NCBI RefSeq assembly: GCF_008180615.1
Contig: NZ_VTEH01000003.1
Location: forward strand, 251,685 to 315,684
Direction: 5' to 3'
DNA: 64,000 bases
DNA from: Rossellomorea vietnamensis
Lineage (GTDB): Bacteria; Bacillota; Bacilli; Bacillales; Bacillaceae_B
Part shown: positions 42,816 through 51,263 of the stretch, in pieces
Position numbering within the stretch: position 1 is the first letter of the stretch
Layout of the letters: the number at the start of each line of letters is the position of its first letter
Program-made: the position numbers and the translations under genes
The notes under the pieces: generated by a model
Seen by the model: the letters and a program-made list of their open reading frames with translations, nothing else
The model's database searches: none
Told to the model about the DNA's origin: nothing

Positions 42816-43358
42816 ATGAAGGAAATTCCTGAGGCTCGGAAAGCAACCTTTGCCGGCGGCTGCTTTTGGTGCATGGTTCAGCCGTTTGAGGAAATGCCGG
42901 GTATACTGAATGTGGTGTCCGGCTATACCGGCGGAGACAAGGAAAACCCAACTTACCGCGAAGTGTGTTCAGAAACAACAGGCCATTATGAGGCTGTCCA
43001 AATCACCTATGATCCGGAAAAGTTTCCTTATGAGAAATTGCTGGAACTTTACTGGCAGCAAATAGATCCCACTGATCCAGGCGGACAGTTTTTTGACAGG
43101 GGACAATCCTATACAACGGCCATTTTCTATCATGATGAAGATCAACGGACAGCAGCGGAAGAATCGAAACAGGACTTGGCTAAGAGCGGCAAGTTTCAAA
43201 AACCGATTGTTACCAAGATCCTGCCGGCCAAAGATTTTTATGAAGCAGAGGACTATCATCAGCAGTACTACAAGAAGAATCCTTCGCATTATCAAAGATA
43301 CAGTATTGGTTCAGGCCGAAAAGCATTTACCAAAAAGCATTGGGGGGAGCAGCAGTGA
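42816..43358 (+). CDS. msrA: Peptide methionine sulfoxide reductase A
   Basis: About 180 residues. Active-site Cys in [45 protein letters not shown] and [15 protein letters not shown] are MsrA hallmarks. Repairs (S)-methionine sulfoxide. ATG at 42816 gives the closest match to B. subtilis MsrA; ATG codons at 42789 (with AAAGGGA upstream) and 42807 are also in frame. The stop overlaps the msrB GTG start. Confidence 0.94.
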   Translation: MKEIPEARKATFAGGCFWCMVQPFEEMPGILNVVSGYTGGDKENPTYREVCSETTGHYEAVQITYDPEKFPYEKLLELYWQQIDPTDPGGQFFDRGQSYTTAIFYHDEDQRTAAEESKQDLAKSGKFQKPIVTKILPAKDFYEAEDYHQQYYKKNPSHYQRYSIGSGRKAFTKKHWGEQQ

Positions 43359-43783
43359 AGAAAAAGGAAGAATTGAAAAAAGAGTTAACACCCATGCAGT
43401 ATGAGGTAACTCAAAACAACGGAACAGAACCTCCTTTCAAAAATGAATATTGGGATGAATTCGGTGACGGTATCTATGTTGATGTCGTTTCCGGCAAACC
43501 ATTGTTCAGCAGCAAAGATAAGTATGATGCAGGCTGCGGATGGCCAAGTTTCACAAAGCCGATCACAGAAGAGGAAGTCGAAGAAAAGATGGATTACAGC
43601 CACTTCATGGTCAGAAAGGAAGTCAGAAGCAAATCTGGTGACTCGCATCTCGGTCACGTCTTTGATGATGGTCCAGGGCCGGATCAGCTCAGATACTGCA
43701 TCAACTCAGCAGCAATGAAGTTCATTCCTAAGGAAGACCTTGAAAAAGAGGGGTATGGCGAATATAATAAACTCTTTGAGTGA
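43355..43783 (+). CDS. msrB: Peptide methionine sulfoxide reductase B
   Basis: 142 residues from GTG behind GGGGGGAGC, overlapping the msrA stop by 4 bp. Catalytic Cys in [19 protein letters not shown] and [12 protein letters not shown] are conserved. Repairs (R)-methionine sulfoxide. It lacks the CxxC zinc pairs found in many MsrB proteins, as in B. subtilis. The pair msrA-msrB forms one operon, possibly with rsgA. Confidence 0.94.
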   Translation: MKKKEELKKELTPMQYEVTQNNGTEPPFKNEYWDEFGDGIYVDVVSGKPLFSSKDKYDAGCGWPSFTKPITEEEVEEKMDYSHFMVRKEVRSKSGDSHLGHVFDDGPGPDQLRYCINSAAMKFIPKEDLEKEGYGEYNKLFE

Positions 43784-43859
43784 TTGCTGAGAGGCTGATT
43801 GAATCATTCCTTTATAACATAATCTATGACAAACTTCAGACACAGAAAGGTTGATTGAA

Positions 43860-44360
43860 ATGCTTAAGAAACTATTCGGAAAAAAAGAAGAAGCACCAAC
43901 TTCCATCAATGTGCATTCTCCTCTAACTGGCAGGATGCTTGATCTTGAAGAGGTGCCGGACCCTGTATTCTCTCAGAAAATGATGGGTGATGGAATTGCT
44001 GTCGAGCCATCAGAAGGAAAAGTGGTTTCACCTGTAAATGGAGAAATCATTCAAGTGTTCCCAACCAAACATGCTGTCGGCATCAAAGCTGAGAATGGTG
44101 CTGAACTTCTCATTCATATCGGACTTGAAACAGTTTCCATGAATGGAGAAGGGTTTGAAGCCCATGTATCTGAAGGGAAAAAAGTCAAAGTGGGAGATCC
44201 GCTTGTGACCTTTGATATCAATCTTGTAAAAGAGAAAGCGAAGAGTACCATCACACCTGTCATCATTACAAATGGAGATGACTTAGGGGCAATCGAGAAA
44301 GCAGAAACAGGAGATGTAACAGCCGGCGACAGCCAGGTAATGAAGGTTTCTGCAAAATAA
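43860..44360 (+). CDS. ypqE: PTS glucose-type EIIA protein (YpqE)
   Basis: 166 residues, a stand-alone EIIA-Glc domain. Phosphorylatable His in GAELLIHIGLETV, second active-site His in FPTKHAVGIKA, SPLTGRMLDLEEVPDPVFSQKMMGDGIAVEP start. It accepts phosphate from HPr-P and passes it to an EIIB elsewhere, or works as a regulator. No transporter gene is adjacent. ATG at 43860 chosen behind AGAAAGGTTG. Own terminator. Confidence 0.92.
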   Translation: MLKKLFGKKEEAPTSINVHSPLTGRMLDLEEVPDPVFSQKMMGDGIAVEPSEGKVVSPVNGEIIQVFPTKHAVGIKAENGAELLIHIGLETVSMNGEGFEAHVSEGKKVKVGDPLVTFDINLVKEKAKSTITPVIITNGDDLGAIEKAETGDVTAGDSQVMKVSAK

Positions 44361-44362
44361 TA

Positions 44363-44397
44363 AAAAAGAGCTGAAAATTTTTTCAGCTCTTTTTTTG
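44363..44397 (+). terminator. Terminator of ypqE
   Basis: AAAAAGAGCTGAAAA / TTTTCAGCTCTTTTT, nearly perfect stem. Confidence 0.93.
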
Positions 44398-44462
44398 TGG
44401 CTGTTTTCGACTAGTTCATTATTTCGGACCAGATCACGAAAATCACAACCACTTAGACTTTC

Positions 44463-45041
44463 TTATTTTTTTGAGGATGTCATGCCGCCGGATAAAATGA
44501 ACTTCATGGCATCTTCAGGACTGACATCAATGATCTCCACTTCTTCTTTCGGAACTAAAAAAGTGAATCCGGCCACCTGAAAAGTTTGCGGAATATAGAC
44601 AGCGACATATGGCTGTAGATGGCCATGGAACTTTTCTAGCTCCTCTGAGGTGATGAAGCCGAGAGATTTCATTCCAGTGCCGGGAAGAGTAACAAGCGCC
44701 ACTTGTGAAAACGACTTCTTATCACCTATAAACGAATGTACTGTATCCTTAATGATGCTGTACAGAGTCTTAACCAAAGGAATTTTTTTAAGAGTAAAAT
44801 CAAGCAGTTTGATGACTGAACCGGTTATGAATCTTGTGGAAAGCCATCCAAGGAGCGTGATCAATATTACCGTTGCCAATATGCCAATACCGGGAATATA
44901 ATTCTCATTCATGTGGGGTCTGAGTACATTCCCAAGCAGACCGTCTAGAAAAATAAAAAGCTTATAAACTACGTAAATCACCAAACCGATTGGCAAAATG
45001 GTCAATACACCGTTAAAGAAATTTTTTATTAAGTACTTCAT
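44463..45041 (-). CDS. DUF502 family membrane protein
   Basis: 192 residues. Two membrane helices near the N-terminus (FFNGVLTILPIGLVIYVVYKLFIFL and YIPGIGILATVILITLLGWL), then the DUF502 block KIPLVKTLYSIIKDTVHSF and VALVTLPGTGMKSLGFITSEE...VAVYIPQTFQVAGFTFLVPKEEVEIIDVSPEDAMKFILSGG. Cytosolic C-terminal domain. Unknown function; plant relatives (COV) affect vesicle traffic. ATG at 45041 behind AAGGAGATC. Confidence 0.85.
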   Translation of the reverse strand: MKYLIKNFFNGVLTILPIGLVIYVVYKLFIFLDGLLGNVLRPHMNENYIPGIGILATVILITLLGWLSTRFITGSVIKLLDFTLKKIPLVKTLYSIIKDTVHSFIGDKKSFSQVALVTLPGTGMKSLGFITSEELEKFHGHLQPYVAVYIPQTFQVAGFTFLVPKEEVEIIDVSPEDAMKFILSGGMTSSKK

Positions 45042-45275
45042 CCTGATCTCCTTGTTATTCATATAAGTTTGAAAGTATTTTTAAATCCAATTGAACTTCC
45101 TTGATTACTATTTTGTAAGTATAAAGCAAATAGATGCTTTGGGGAAGGGGGCAGCACAAGCACCGCCTGCTGGTGGCTGCAGTGAAGAGAAATTGGGCAA
45201 AAGCACAAACACATTAGGCGTTTGATACATAAAGTAATGGTGAAACAGAAATAAATCCGAGGAGTGATATGTTTT

Positions 45276-45422
45276 ATGCATTACGGATATGATGATTGTT
45301 GTTATGCTTATCCTGCGGGACCTGTAGCTGGTGCGGGGTATGCAGGTGGATTCGCGTTGATTGTTGTGCTGTTTATTTTATTGATTATTATCGGGGCGGT
45401 TTGCTACGCGCCTAAATGCTGA
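45276..45422 (+). CDS. YjcZ family sporulation membrane peptide
   Basis: 48 residues, MHYGYDDCCYAYPAGPVAGAGYAGGFALIVVLFILLIIIGAVCYAPKC. The GGFALIVVLFILLIIIGA core is the YjcZ/SscA-type signature. The N-terminal extension with a Cys pair and Tyr/Gly/Pro-rich start, and the C-terminal Cys pair, are more than in the shortest members. GAGGAGTGAT precedes ATG. Expected during sporulation, associated with the forespore or coat. Confidence 0.88.
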   Translation: MHYGYDDCCYAYPAGPVAGAGYAGGFALIVVLFILLIIIGAVCYAPKC

Positions 45423-45453
45423 CATTAATGTAAATATGAAATGAAGTGATACG

Positions 45454-45485
45454 AAAAAAGGCCGATGTCTCATCGGTCTTTTTTT
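45454..45485 (+). terminator. Terminator of the yjcZ-like gene
   Basis: AAAGGCCGATG / CATCGGTCTTT stem with T-run. Confidence 0.88.
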
Positions 45486-45851
45486 GCTGAAGAATAATAC
45501 TTTTCAAACAGAGTGGATTACGTAGGATCCATAAATATTTATTGTTTCAGCTACTTGATTTTTACTGGGAGGATAGATTTTCAATTTAAATGATTGGCTG
45601 GAAGCAGTGTCGTGCAGACAGCATGAAGTTGAAGAATAGTGGAATCCGTGGAGTCAGCGAGCCGTTCTTGCAGTTTCGATTCTCAGATGCGCCAGTACCT
45701 GCAGCCAGATAGCCAAACTGATTTCTTGCTTAAGCAGATAATTATAGAATCCAAGCTTCCTCTCCTATATTAACTTTTTCTAGAAAGATTCTTCAGCTCA
45801 AACATAAGTATTAGTAAGAGTAGAACTTCATACAAATCAGGAGGGGGTTTC
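45486..45851. other. Leader of the beta-lysine cluster; no gene seen
   Basis: About 365 bp without coding frame or recognised repeat. A CATACAAAT (45829-45837) resembles a sigma-E -10 but lies too close to the yodT ribosome site to be credible. I could not place a promoter. Confidence 0.4.
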
Positions 45852-47165
45852 ATGCCTCATTCGCACCTAATCAAACCGATGCTATCTGAGCTTTATCCTG
45901 AAATCGACTATGGCAAGGGTGTTTTTCTTTATGACAAGGCAGGTTTTGAATACTTGGACGCATGTTCCGGAGCAGTGACAGCTAATATTGGTCATGGTAT
46001 CGAAGAAATATTGCAAGCTATTTACAGGCAGGGGCAGCAGGTTTCGTTTGTATATCGTTCGCAGTTCACGAACGAGCCAAGTGAACAACTTGCTGCCCTT
46101 CTTTCAAAAGAAACGGGGCTGGATTGGTGTTTCCTAGTCAACAGCGGGTCGGAAGCAGTTGAAACGGCTGTGAAGATTGCCATCCAGCACTGGCAGGAAA
46201 AAGGAAGACCCTCAAAACGGAGGGTGATTTCCAGGTGGTTAAGCTATCACGGAATTACCTTAGGTGCTTTATCAGCTTCCGGCCACCCTGTCAGGAGAGA
46301 AAGGTTTGATTCATTTGTGGGTGACTGGCCTGCCGTTGAGCCCCCTTACTGTTACCGTTGCCCATTTGGCAAGACCTATCCCGGATGCAATGTTCAGTGT
46401 GCCAGACAGTTAGAAACAGTAATCAGAAGAATAGGAGAAGGAAATGTTGCTGCTTTCATTGCGGAGCCTGTTATCGGAGCGGCAGGAGGAGCGATCGACG
46501 CACCGCCGGAATATTTCAGGATCATCAAAGAGATCTGTGAAAAGTATGAGATTCTTTTCATTGCGGATGAAGTCATGACAGGATGCGGTAGAACCGGCAC
46601 ATTCCTGGCGATGGAACATTGGGGAATCAAGCCGGATATAGTTGCGCTTGGAAAAGGCTTGAGTGCAGGTTACGCCCCTATTGCGGCTGCGCTAGTTACG
46701 AAGGAAGTGCTCCAACCCATCCTTCAGGGATCGCAAGTCATCATGAGCGGACACACCTTCAGTGCAAACCCTCTTTCTAGTGCCGCGGCCCTGGCTGTGC
46801 TCAAACTTATAAAATCAGAGAAAATGATTGAAGGGATTGGAGAGAAAGCTGAGTACCTGCAAAATGAATTAAAAGAAATGAAGAAGAATTATTCCTTTAT
46901 CGGTGATGTCCGGGGAATAGGGCTGATGATTGGAATTGAATTCGCGGGGTCAGTCAACGGGAAAAAAATTGATGCTGCCTTCACTACAATTTTGGTGGAG
47001 GGTGCAAAAAAGGAAGGGCTCCTTTTGTATCCAGCAGCTGCAGGAATTGATGGAAGAAGCGGGTCGGCTGTAATGATTGCTCCCCCTTTCACAATCACCA
47101 TACCCGAAATTGATGAACTTATAGCACGTTTAGAAAGGACGTTTAAATCCATTACAGAGATTTAA
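45852..47165 (+). CDS. yodT: Class III aminotransferase YodT, probable N6-acetyl-beta-lysine transaminase
   Basis: 437 residues, fold-type I PLP enzyme: NSGSEAVETAVKIAIQHW, FIADEVMTGCGRTGTF and PLP-binding Lys in VALGKGLSAGYAPIAA. A four-Cys insertion (PYCYRCPFGKTYPGCNVQCARQ) is typical of YodT. By context it would convert N6-acetyl-beta-lysine to 6-acetamido-3-oxohexanoate. Ribosome site AGGAGGGGG. First gene of the yodT-S-R-Q-P-kamA cluster, whose order is that of B. subtilis. Confidence 0.88.
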   Translation: MPHSHLIKPMLSELYPEIDYGKGVFLYDKAGFEYLDACSGAVTANIGHGIEEILQAIYRQGQQVSFVYRSQFTNEPSEQLAALLSKETGLDWCFLVNSGSEAVETAVKIAIQHWQEKGRPSKRRVISRWLSYHGITLGALSASGHPVRRERFDSFVGDWPAVEPPYCYRCPFGKTYPGCNVQCARQLETVIRRIGEGNVAAFIAEPVIGAAGGAIDAPPEYFRIIKEICEKYEILFIADEVMTGCGRTGTFLAMEHWGIKPDIVALGKGLSAGYAPIAAALVTKEVLQPILQGSQVIMSGHTFSANPLSSAAALAVLKLIKSEKMIEGIGEKAEYLQNELKEMKKNYSFIGDVRGIGLMIGIEFAGSVNGKKIDAAFTTILVEGAKKEGLLLYPAAAGIDGRSGSAVMIAPPFTITIPEIDELIARLERTFKSITEI

Positions 47166-47184
47166 ATTGAAGGAAGGGAAGATC

Positions 47185-47871
47185 ATGGCGGAGCATAAGG
47201 TCAGTGATTACGAGGAAATTAAAGGCTATTTTCGGAATGGAATGACACTGATGTTTGGAGGGTTTGGGGGAGTGGGGTCCCCTCCAAACCTTATCAAGCA
47301 CATTCTGCATTGGAATCTATCTGGCTTAACCTTAATTGGAAACGACACAGGATTTCCTTCAATCGGAATAGGGCAGCTGGTTTCTGAAGGAAGGGCAGTA
47401 AAAGTGATTGCATCTCATATTGGAAGCAATCCTGTTGCAGGAAGGCTGATGAGCGAAGGAAAATTAGAAGTTGAATTCTCCCCGCAAGGCATCCTCGCAG
47501 AAAGGATAAGAGCAGGAGGAAGCGGGTTATACGGCATCATAACGGATGTGGGTTCGGATGATCCATTTTTAAATAGTGATAAAGCGACCCTCGATGTGAA
47601 TGGAAAAACTTATTTAATCGAGACAGCGCTGACGGCAGAAGCAGGTATCATTTATGCAAGAAAAGCTGATAAGCTTGGTAACCTTGTCTATGACAAAAGC
47701 GCAAGAAATACCAATCCTTTAGTGGCAATGGCTGCCGATGTCACTATTGTGGAGGCGGAAGAAATCGTAGAGCCGGGAGAACTCCATCCTGAGGAAATTG
47801 TTACACCAGGAGTTTTCGTTGATAAAATTGTGCTTTCAAAAGGGGTTGACTGGAAGTGGGCTTGGGAGTAA
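47185..47871 (+). CDS. yodS: CoA-transferase subunit A YodS
   Basis: 228 residues of the family I CoA-transferase alpha subunit: GMTLMFGGFGGVGSPPNLIKHIL, GNDTGFPSIGIGQLV, ASHIGSNPVAGRLM, VEFSPQGILAERIRAGGSGLYG and KADKLGNLVYDKSARNTNPLVA. Pairs with YodR. In this cluster the likely acceptor is 6-acetamido-3-oxohexanoate (inference). ATG 47185 preferred (GAAGGAAGGGAAG). Overlaps yodR by 16 bp. Confidence 0.88.
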   Translation: MAEHKVSDYEEIKGYFRNGMTLMFGGFGGVGSPPNLIKHILHWNLSGLTLIGNDTGFPSIGIGQLVSEGRAVKVIASHIGSNPVAGRLMSEGKLEVEFSPQGILAERIRAGGSGLYGIITDVGSDDPFLNSDKATLDVNGKTYLIETALTAEAGIIYARKADKLGNLVYDKSARNTNPLVAMAADVTIVEAEEIVEPGELHPEEIVTPGVFVDKIVLSKGVDWKWAWE

Positions 47872-48515
47872 GGGAGAAAAACGCAATGGCAGCGAGAGCG
47901 GCACTAGAAATCAGCGAAGGAATGGTCGTTAATCTTGGAATCGGTATCCCATCCTTAGTTCCTAACCATGTAAAAGAAGTGAAGAACATTCTCTTTCATG
48001 CAGAAAATGGAATCCTTGGGATTGGAAAATCACCGCCAGTAGGAGAAGAAGATCCCAACCTTTGTAACGCCGGGGGCTTTCCGGTCACTCTGGAACGGGG
48101 AGGAAGTTATTTTGACAGCTTGACGGCCTTCAGCATCATCAGAAGGGGGCTGCTGGACCTGACGATCCTGGGAGCACTTGAAGTCAGCGAAAGAGGAGAT
48201 CTTGCTAATTGGATCATTCCAGGCAAGAAAGTACCTGGAATGGGGGGAGCAACCGAATTAGCTATGAAGACCAAAAAAGTGATTGTGGTGATGGCCCATC
48301 GTGATAAATATGGAAACAGTAAAATTGTTAAAGAATGCAAGCTGCCGTTGACCGCCAAAGGCTGTGTGAATATGATCATCACCGACATGGGTGTATTTGA
48401 GACAACCGAAACTGGATTGAGGCTCCTGGAAATATTTCACCCCTATACACTTAGTGACATTACACAAAACACAGAAGCTCCTTTTGAAGCAGCCGACAAT
48501 CTAGGTTTCATTTGA
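47856..48515 (+). CDS. yodR: CoA-transferase subunit B YodR
   Basis: 219 residues, beta subunit. Catalytic Glu in LFHAENGILGIG; MVVNLGIGIPSLVPNHV, GGSYFDSLTAFSIIRRGLLDLTILGALEVSERGDLANWIIPGK and KVPGMGGATELAMKTKKVIVVMAH follow. GTG at 47856 gives the family N-terminus (GLGVREK...); an ATG at 47886 has the better ribosome site and would remove ten residues. Followed by a 340-bp gap filled with 52-bp repeats. Confidence 0.88.
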   Translation: MGLGVREKNAMAARAALEISEGMVVNLGIGIPSLVPNHVKEVKNILFHAENGILGIGKSPPVGEEDPNLCNAGGFPVTLERGGSYFDSLTAFSIIRRGLLDLTILGALEVSERGDLANWIIPGKKVPGMGGATELAMKTKKVIVVMAHRDKYGNSKIVKECKLPLTAKGCVNMIITDMGVFETTETGLRLLEIFHPYTLSDITQNTEAPFEAADNLGFI

Positions 48516-48550
48516 ACTTTTAAGTTTTAAGACCCATGGTATGAAAAGAA

Positions 48551-48795
48551 CTCCTCTGGAAAGTGCCCAAGTGATTCTGAGGAGGCAACTTAAGAGGCAC
48601 ATTTCCAGGGAAAAAGGACTCGAGTGTTCCATAGAATTATTCTAGAAGATACTTGGCTGCGTAAAAAGCGCCTAAGTGCCCCGTAGGAACTTTGGAAAAG
48701 ACACTTCGCTGGGAAAGTAGCGCTCAAGTATTCGATAGAAGCTTTGTAAAAGACACTTCGCAATGAAAAAAGCCTCAAAGTGTACCTAAACACAA
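48551..48795 (+). repeat. Tandem array with 52-bp period, four full units plus partial (inside the yod cluster)
   Basis: Units start at 48551, 48603, 48655 and 48707, each 52 bp, and a partial fifth at 48759. Best pair: third and fourth units, sharing AGTGCC/AGTATT...GAAAAGACACTT ends. Units are degenerate (about 60-75% alike by eye). The core GACACTT..GCTGGGAAA resembles GGCACGATTAGCCGGGAAA of the arrays at 7.6 and 21.4 kb. It separates yodR from yodQ. Confidence 0.75.
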
Positions 48796-48858
48796 ATTTA
48801 CAGGTTAGGTAAAGAACATTAAGTAAAGACCCTATCAACAACGAAGGATGTGAAAGAA

Positions 48859-50133
48859 ATGGACAATAATGCGGTCAAACAATGGATCCACAGCCAGGAA
48901 ACGCAGGCTGTCCGTCTCTTGCAAAAACTTGTTCAGGAAAAGAGTGTCCGCGGCAATGAATCCAAGGCGCAGGCGGTAATTGTAGAAAAATGCAGGGAAT
49001 TGGGAATGGAATTGGACATTTGGGAGGTCGAGAAAAAGGAAATTGCGAACCATCCATTCTTTCGCTGCGATCGTGAAGAGTTCCAGGGAAACCCAAATGT
49101 TGTCGGTGTGATAAAAGGAAAAGGCGGCGGGAGGTCCATCATCCTTAATGGACATATTGATGTGGTACCAGAGGGAGATGAATCTGCCTGGAATATCGAT
49201 CCATATAGCGGAGAGTACCTTAACGGAAAGGTTTTTGGCAGAGGATCGACCGACATGAAAGGCGGGACAGTAGCCCTTTTGCTGGCAGTTGAAGCATTAA
49301 GAGAAAATGGAATTGAATTAAAGGGCGATATCATCTTTCAGAGTGTAATAGAAGAAGAAAGCGGAGGGACTGGAACTTTGGCAGCGTTGGTAAGAGGCTA
49401 CACAGCAGATGCAGCCATTATTCCTGAACCAACGAACTTAAAGATGTTTCCGAAGCAGCAGGGCTCCATGTGGTTCAGGCTTTCTATTAAAGGTAAACAG
49501 GCACACGGAGGAACCCGGTATGAGGGCGTGAATGCCATTGAGAAAGCAGTTATTGTTTTGAAGGCATTGCAGGAGCTGGAGCAAAAGAGAAATGAAAAGG
49601 TGGCAGATCCCCTATATAGAAGTATACCAATCCCATTTCCAATCAACGTCGGAAAAATTGAAAGCGGCAAATGGCCATCATCAGTCCCTGACTTGGCAGT
49701 GGTAGAGGGGAGAATTGGTGTTGGTCCGGATGAAACGATGGAAGAAGTGGGGAAACAATTGGAATCTTGTTTGAAGAAACTTTCAGACTATGATAACTGG
49801 TTTGAGCATCATCCGGTCCTGCTGGAATGGTTTGGAGGAAGATGGCAGCCGGGAAGTCTTGAGCCGGATCATCCCTTCCTGGACGTAATGGAAGATGCTT
49901 ACCAGGATGTGTTTGGTTCAGATCCTGTCATTGAAGCTTCCCCGTGGGGAACAGACGGCGGAATATTGTCAAAGGGAGGAAATATCCCCGTAATAGTATT
50001 CGGGCCAGGTACAACAGAAGCTGCTCATGATGCAAATGAATACATTGAAGTTCCCAAGATTCTGCTGGCAGCAGAAGTGATTGCCTCTGCTCTCATCAAA
50101 TGGTGTGAGGTATCAGACGCTATAGACCAATAA
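48859..50133 (+). CDS. yodQ: M20-family deacetylase YodQ, probable 4-acetamidobutyryl-CoA deacetylase
   Basis: 424 residues. M20 metallopeptidase motifs: ILNGHIDVVPEGD, GRGSTDMKGGTVALLLA, SVIEEESGGTGTLAAL and APWGTDGG-like SPWGTDGGILS; IVFGPGTTEAAHDANEYIEV closes the active site. ArgE/DapE-like. Context suggests removal of the acetyl group late in beta-lysine breakdown. ATG at 48859 behind ACGAAGGATG; GTG at 48850 is alternative. Confidence 0.87.
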   Translation: MDNNAVKQWIHSQETQAVRLLQKLVQEKSVRGNESKAQAVIVEKCRELGMELDIWEVEKKEIANHPFFRCDREEFQGNPNVVGVIKGKGGGRSIILNGHIDVVPEGDESAWNIDPYSGEYLNGKVFGRGSTDMKGGTVALLLAVEALRENGIELKGDIIFQSVIEEESGGTGTLAALVRGYTADAAIIPEPTNLKMFPKQQGSMWFRLSIKGKQAHGGTRYEGVNAIEKAVIVLKALQELEQKRNEKVADPLYRSIPIPFPINVGKIESGKWPSSVPDLAVVEGRIGVGPDETMEEVGKQLESCLKKLSDYDNWFEHHPVLLEWFGGRWQPGSLEPDHPFLDVMEDAYQDVFGSDPVIEASPWGTDGGILSKGGNIPVIVFGPGTTEAAHDANEYIEVPKILLAAEVIASALIKWCEVSDAIDQ

Positions 50134-50302
50134 ACTGGTGGAAGTATCGGTGTTCCAGAAGGCGCATGCCTAAGCTAGTTATCCAGTGTGCCTAAAAAGT
50201 AGTTAAGGAGTTTAAATCTAAGGAGAGTAACAGCTAGTCATTATTAAAAATGATGAAAGCCAGCCTCAATTAAATTTCAAAATGAAGAAAGCAGGGAGAG
50301 GG

Positions 50303-51142
50303 ATGCAATACACTAAAGAAATCAAAGGAGACAGAGCGAGCGTCAAAATCTATTGTGATTCTTTCAATGAGAGAATCAGGATAGACGGCTATTCAGGAAA
50401 TTTAGATGAAGTCAATGAAATGATAAATAAAGCTGCACAGGAGGCAGCTGCAGAGAAAGTGATCATCAAGTCCCAACGTGAACATCTCCATTATTTTATA
50501 GAAAATGGCTATGAGTTAGAGGCATATATTAACGGATACTTTCATGGAAGCGATGCCTATTTTTTGGCAAAGTTTTTAACGGTCAAGAGAAAGATGAGCA
50601 CTGGCTGGGAAAAATCCAATAGAATCTTGACAGAAGTTCAGAAGCTGAAGCCTGAGGATAAGTATCCTTTATACTCCTACAGTCTTCAAAGAGCTGATAT
50701 CGACCATGCTGAAAGGCTGGCCGGCCTGTATAAAAGAGTCTTCCCTGTGTACCCGGTCCCATTGCAGGATGCGAAGTATGTTCGGAAATCGATTGAAAGC
50801 GGTACCATTTTTTTGTTTGTTGAAAAGAGCGGGGAAATCATAAGCGCTGCGTCTGCAGAAATCGACAAGTGCCTTCGAAGTGCAGAACTGACTGATTGTG
50901 CCACACTTCCTGCTTTCAGGGGAGGGGGCCTGATGAAACAGCTGTTGAACGGGCTGGAAGAAGAACTGGTAAAGCAGGAATTCTATTGTGCCTATACAAT
51001 AGCCAGATCGCTTTCTTTCGGGATGAACGCCGCATTCAGGCAGCTTGGGTACCGCTATGGAGGCAGGCTGGTGAACAATTGTTATATCTATGACAAAATG
51101 GAGGATATGAATATTTGGTGGAAGGATTTAAGTGCCTTATAA
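50303..51142 (+). CDS. yodP: Beta-lysine N6-acetyltransferase YodP/AblB
   Basis: 279 residues. N-terminal ~120-residue domain of the AblB type, then a GNAT fold with the acetyl-CoA loop ATLPAFRGGGLMKQLL and C-terminal ARSLSFGMNAAFRQLGYRYGGRLVNNCYI. It would acetylate the epsilon-amino group of beta-lysine made by KamA. The ATG at 50303 directly follows AGGGAGAGG; ATG 50282 upstream has no ribosome site but cannot be excluded. Confidence 0.87.
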   Translation: MQYTKEIKGDRASVKIYCDSFNERIRIDGYSGNLDEVNEMINKAAQEAAAEKVIIKSQREHLHYFIENGYELEAYINGYFHGSDAYFLAKFLTVKRKMSTGWEKSNRILTEVQKLKPEDKYPLYSYSLQRADIDHAERLAGLYKRVFPVYPVPLQDAKYVRKSIESGTIFLFVEKSGEIISAASAEIDKCLRSAELTDCATLPAFRGGGLMKQLLNGLEEELVKQEFYCAYTIARSLSFGMNAAFRQLGYRYGGRLVNNCYIYDKMEDMNIWWKDLSAL

Positions 51143-51263
51143 AATCTTGCTATAAAATCAGAAACCATTTTTCCTGGCCCATCATAGCCTAGAAGTAACT
51201 AGAATTTTTTTTGTGGAAGGGCTGTCAGTCTGGTGAAATGATGGAGAAGGGTTGGTGCTTCAA

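Noticed and set aside
45829..45837. Sigma-E-like -10 CATACAAAT before yodT
   Set aside because: The implied transcript would begin inside or after the ribosome site, and no matching -35 is seen.
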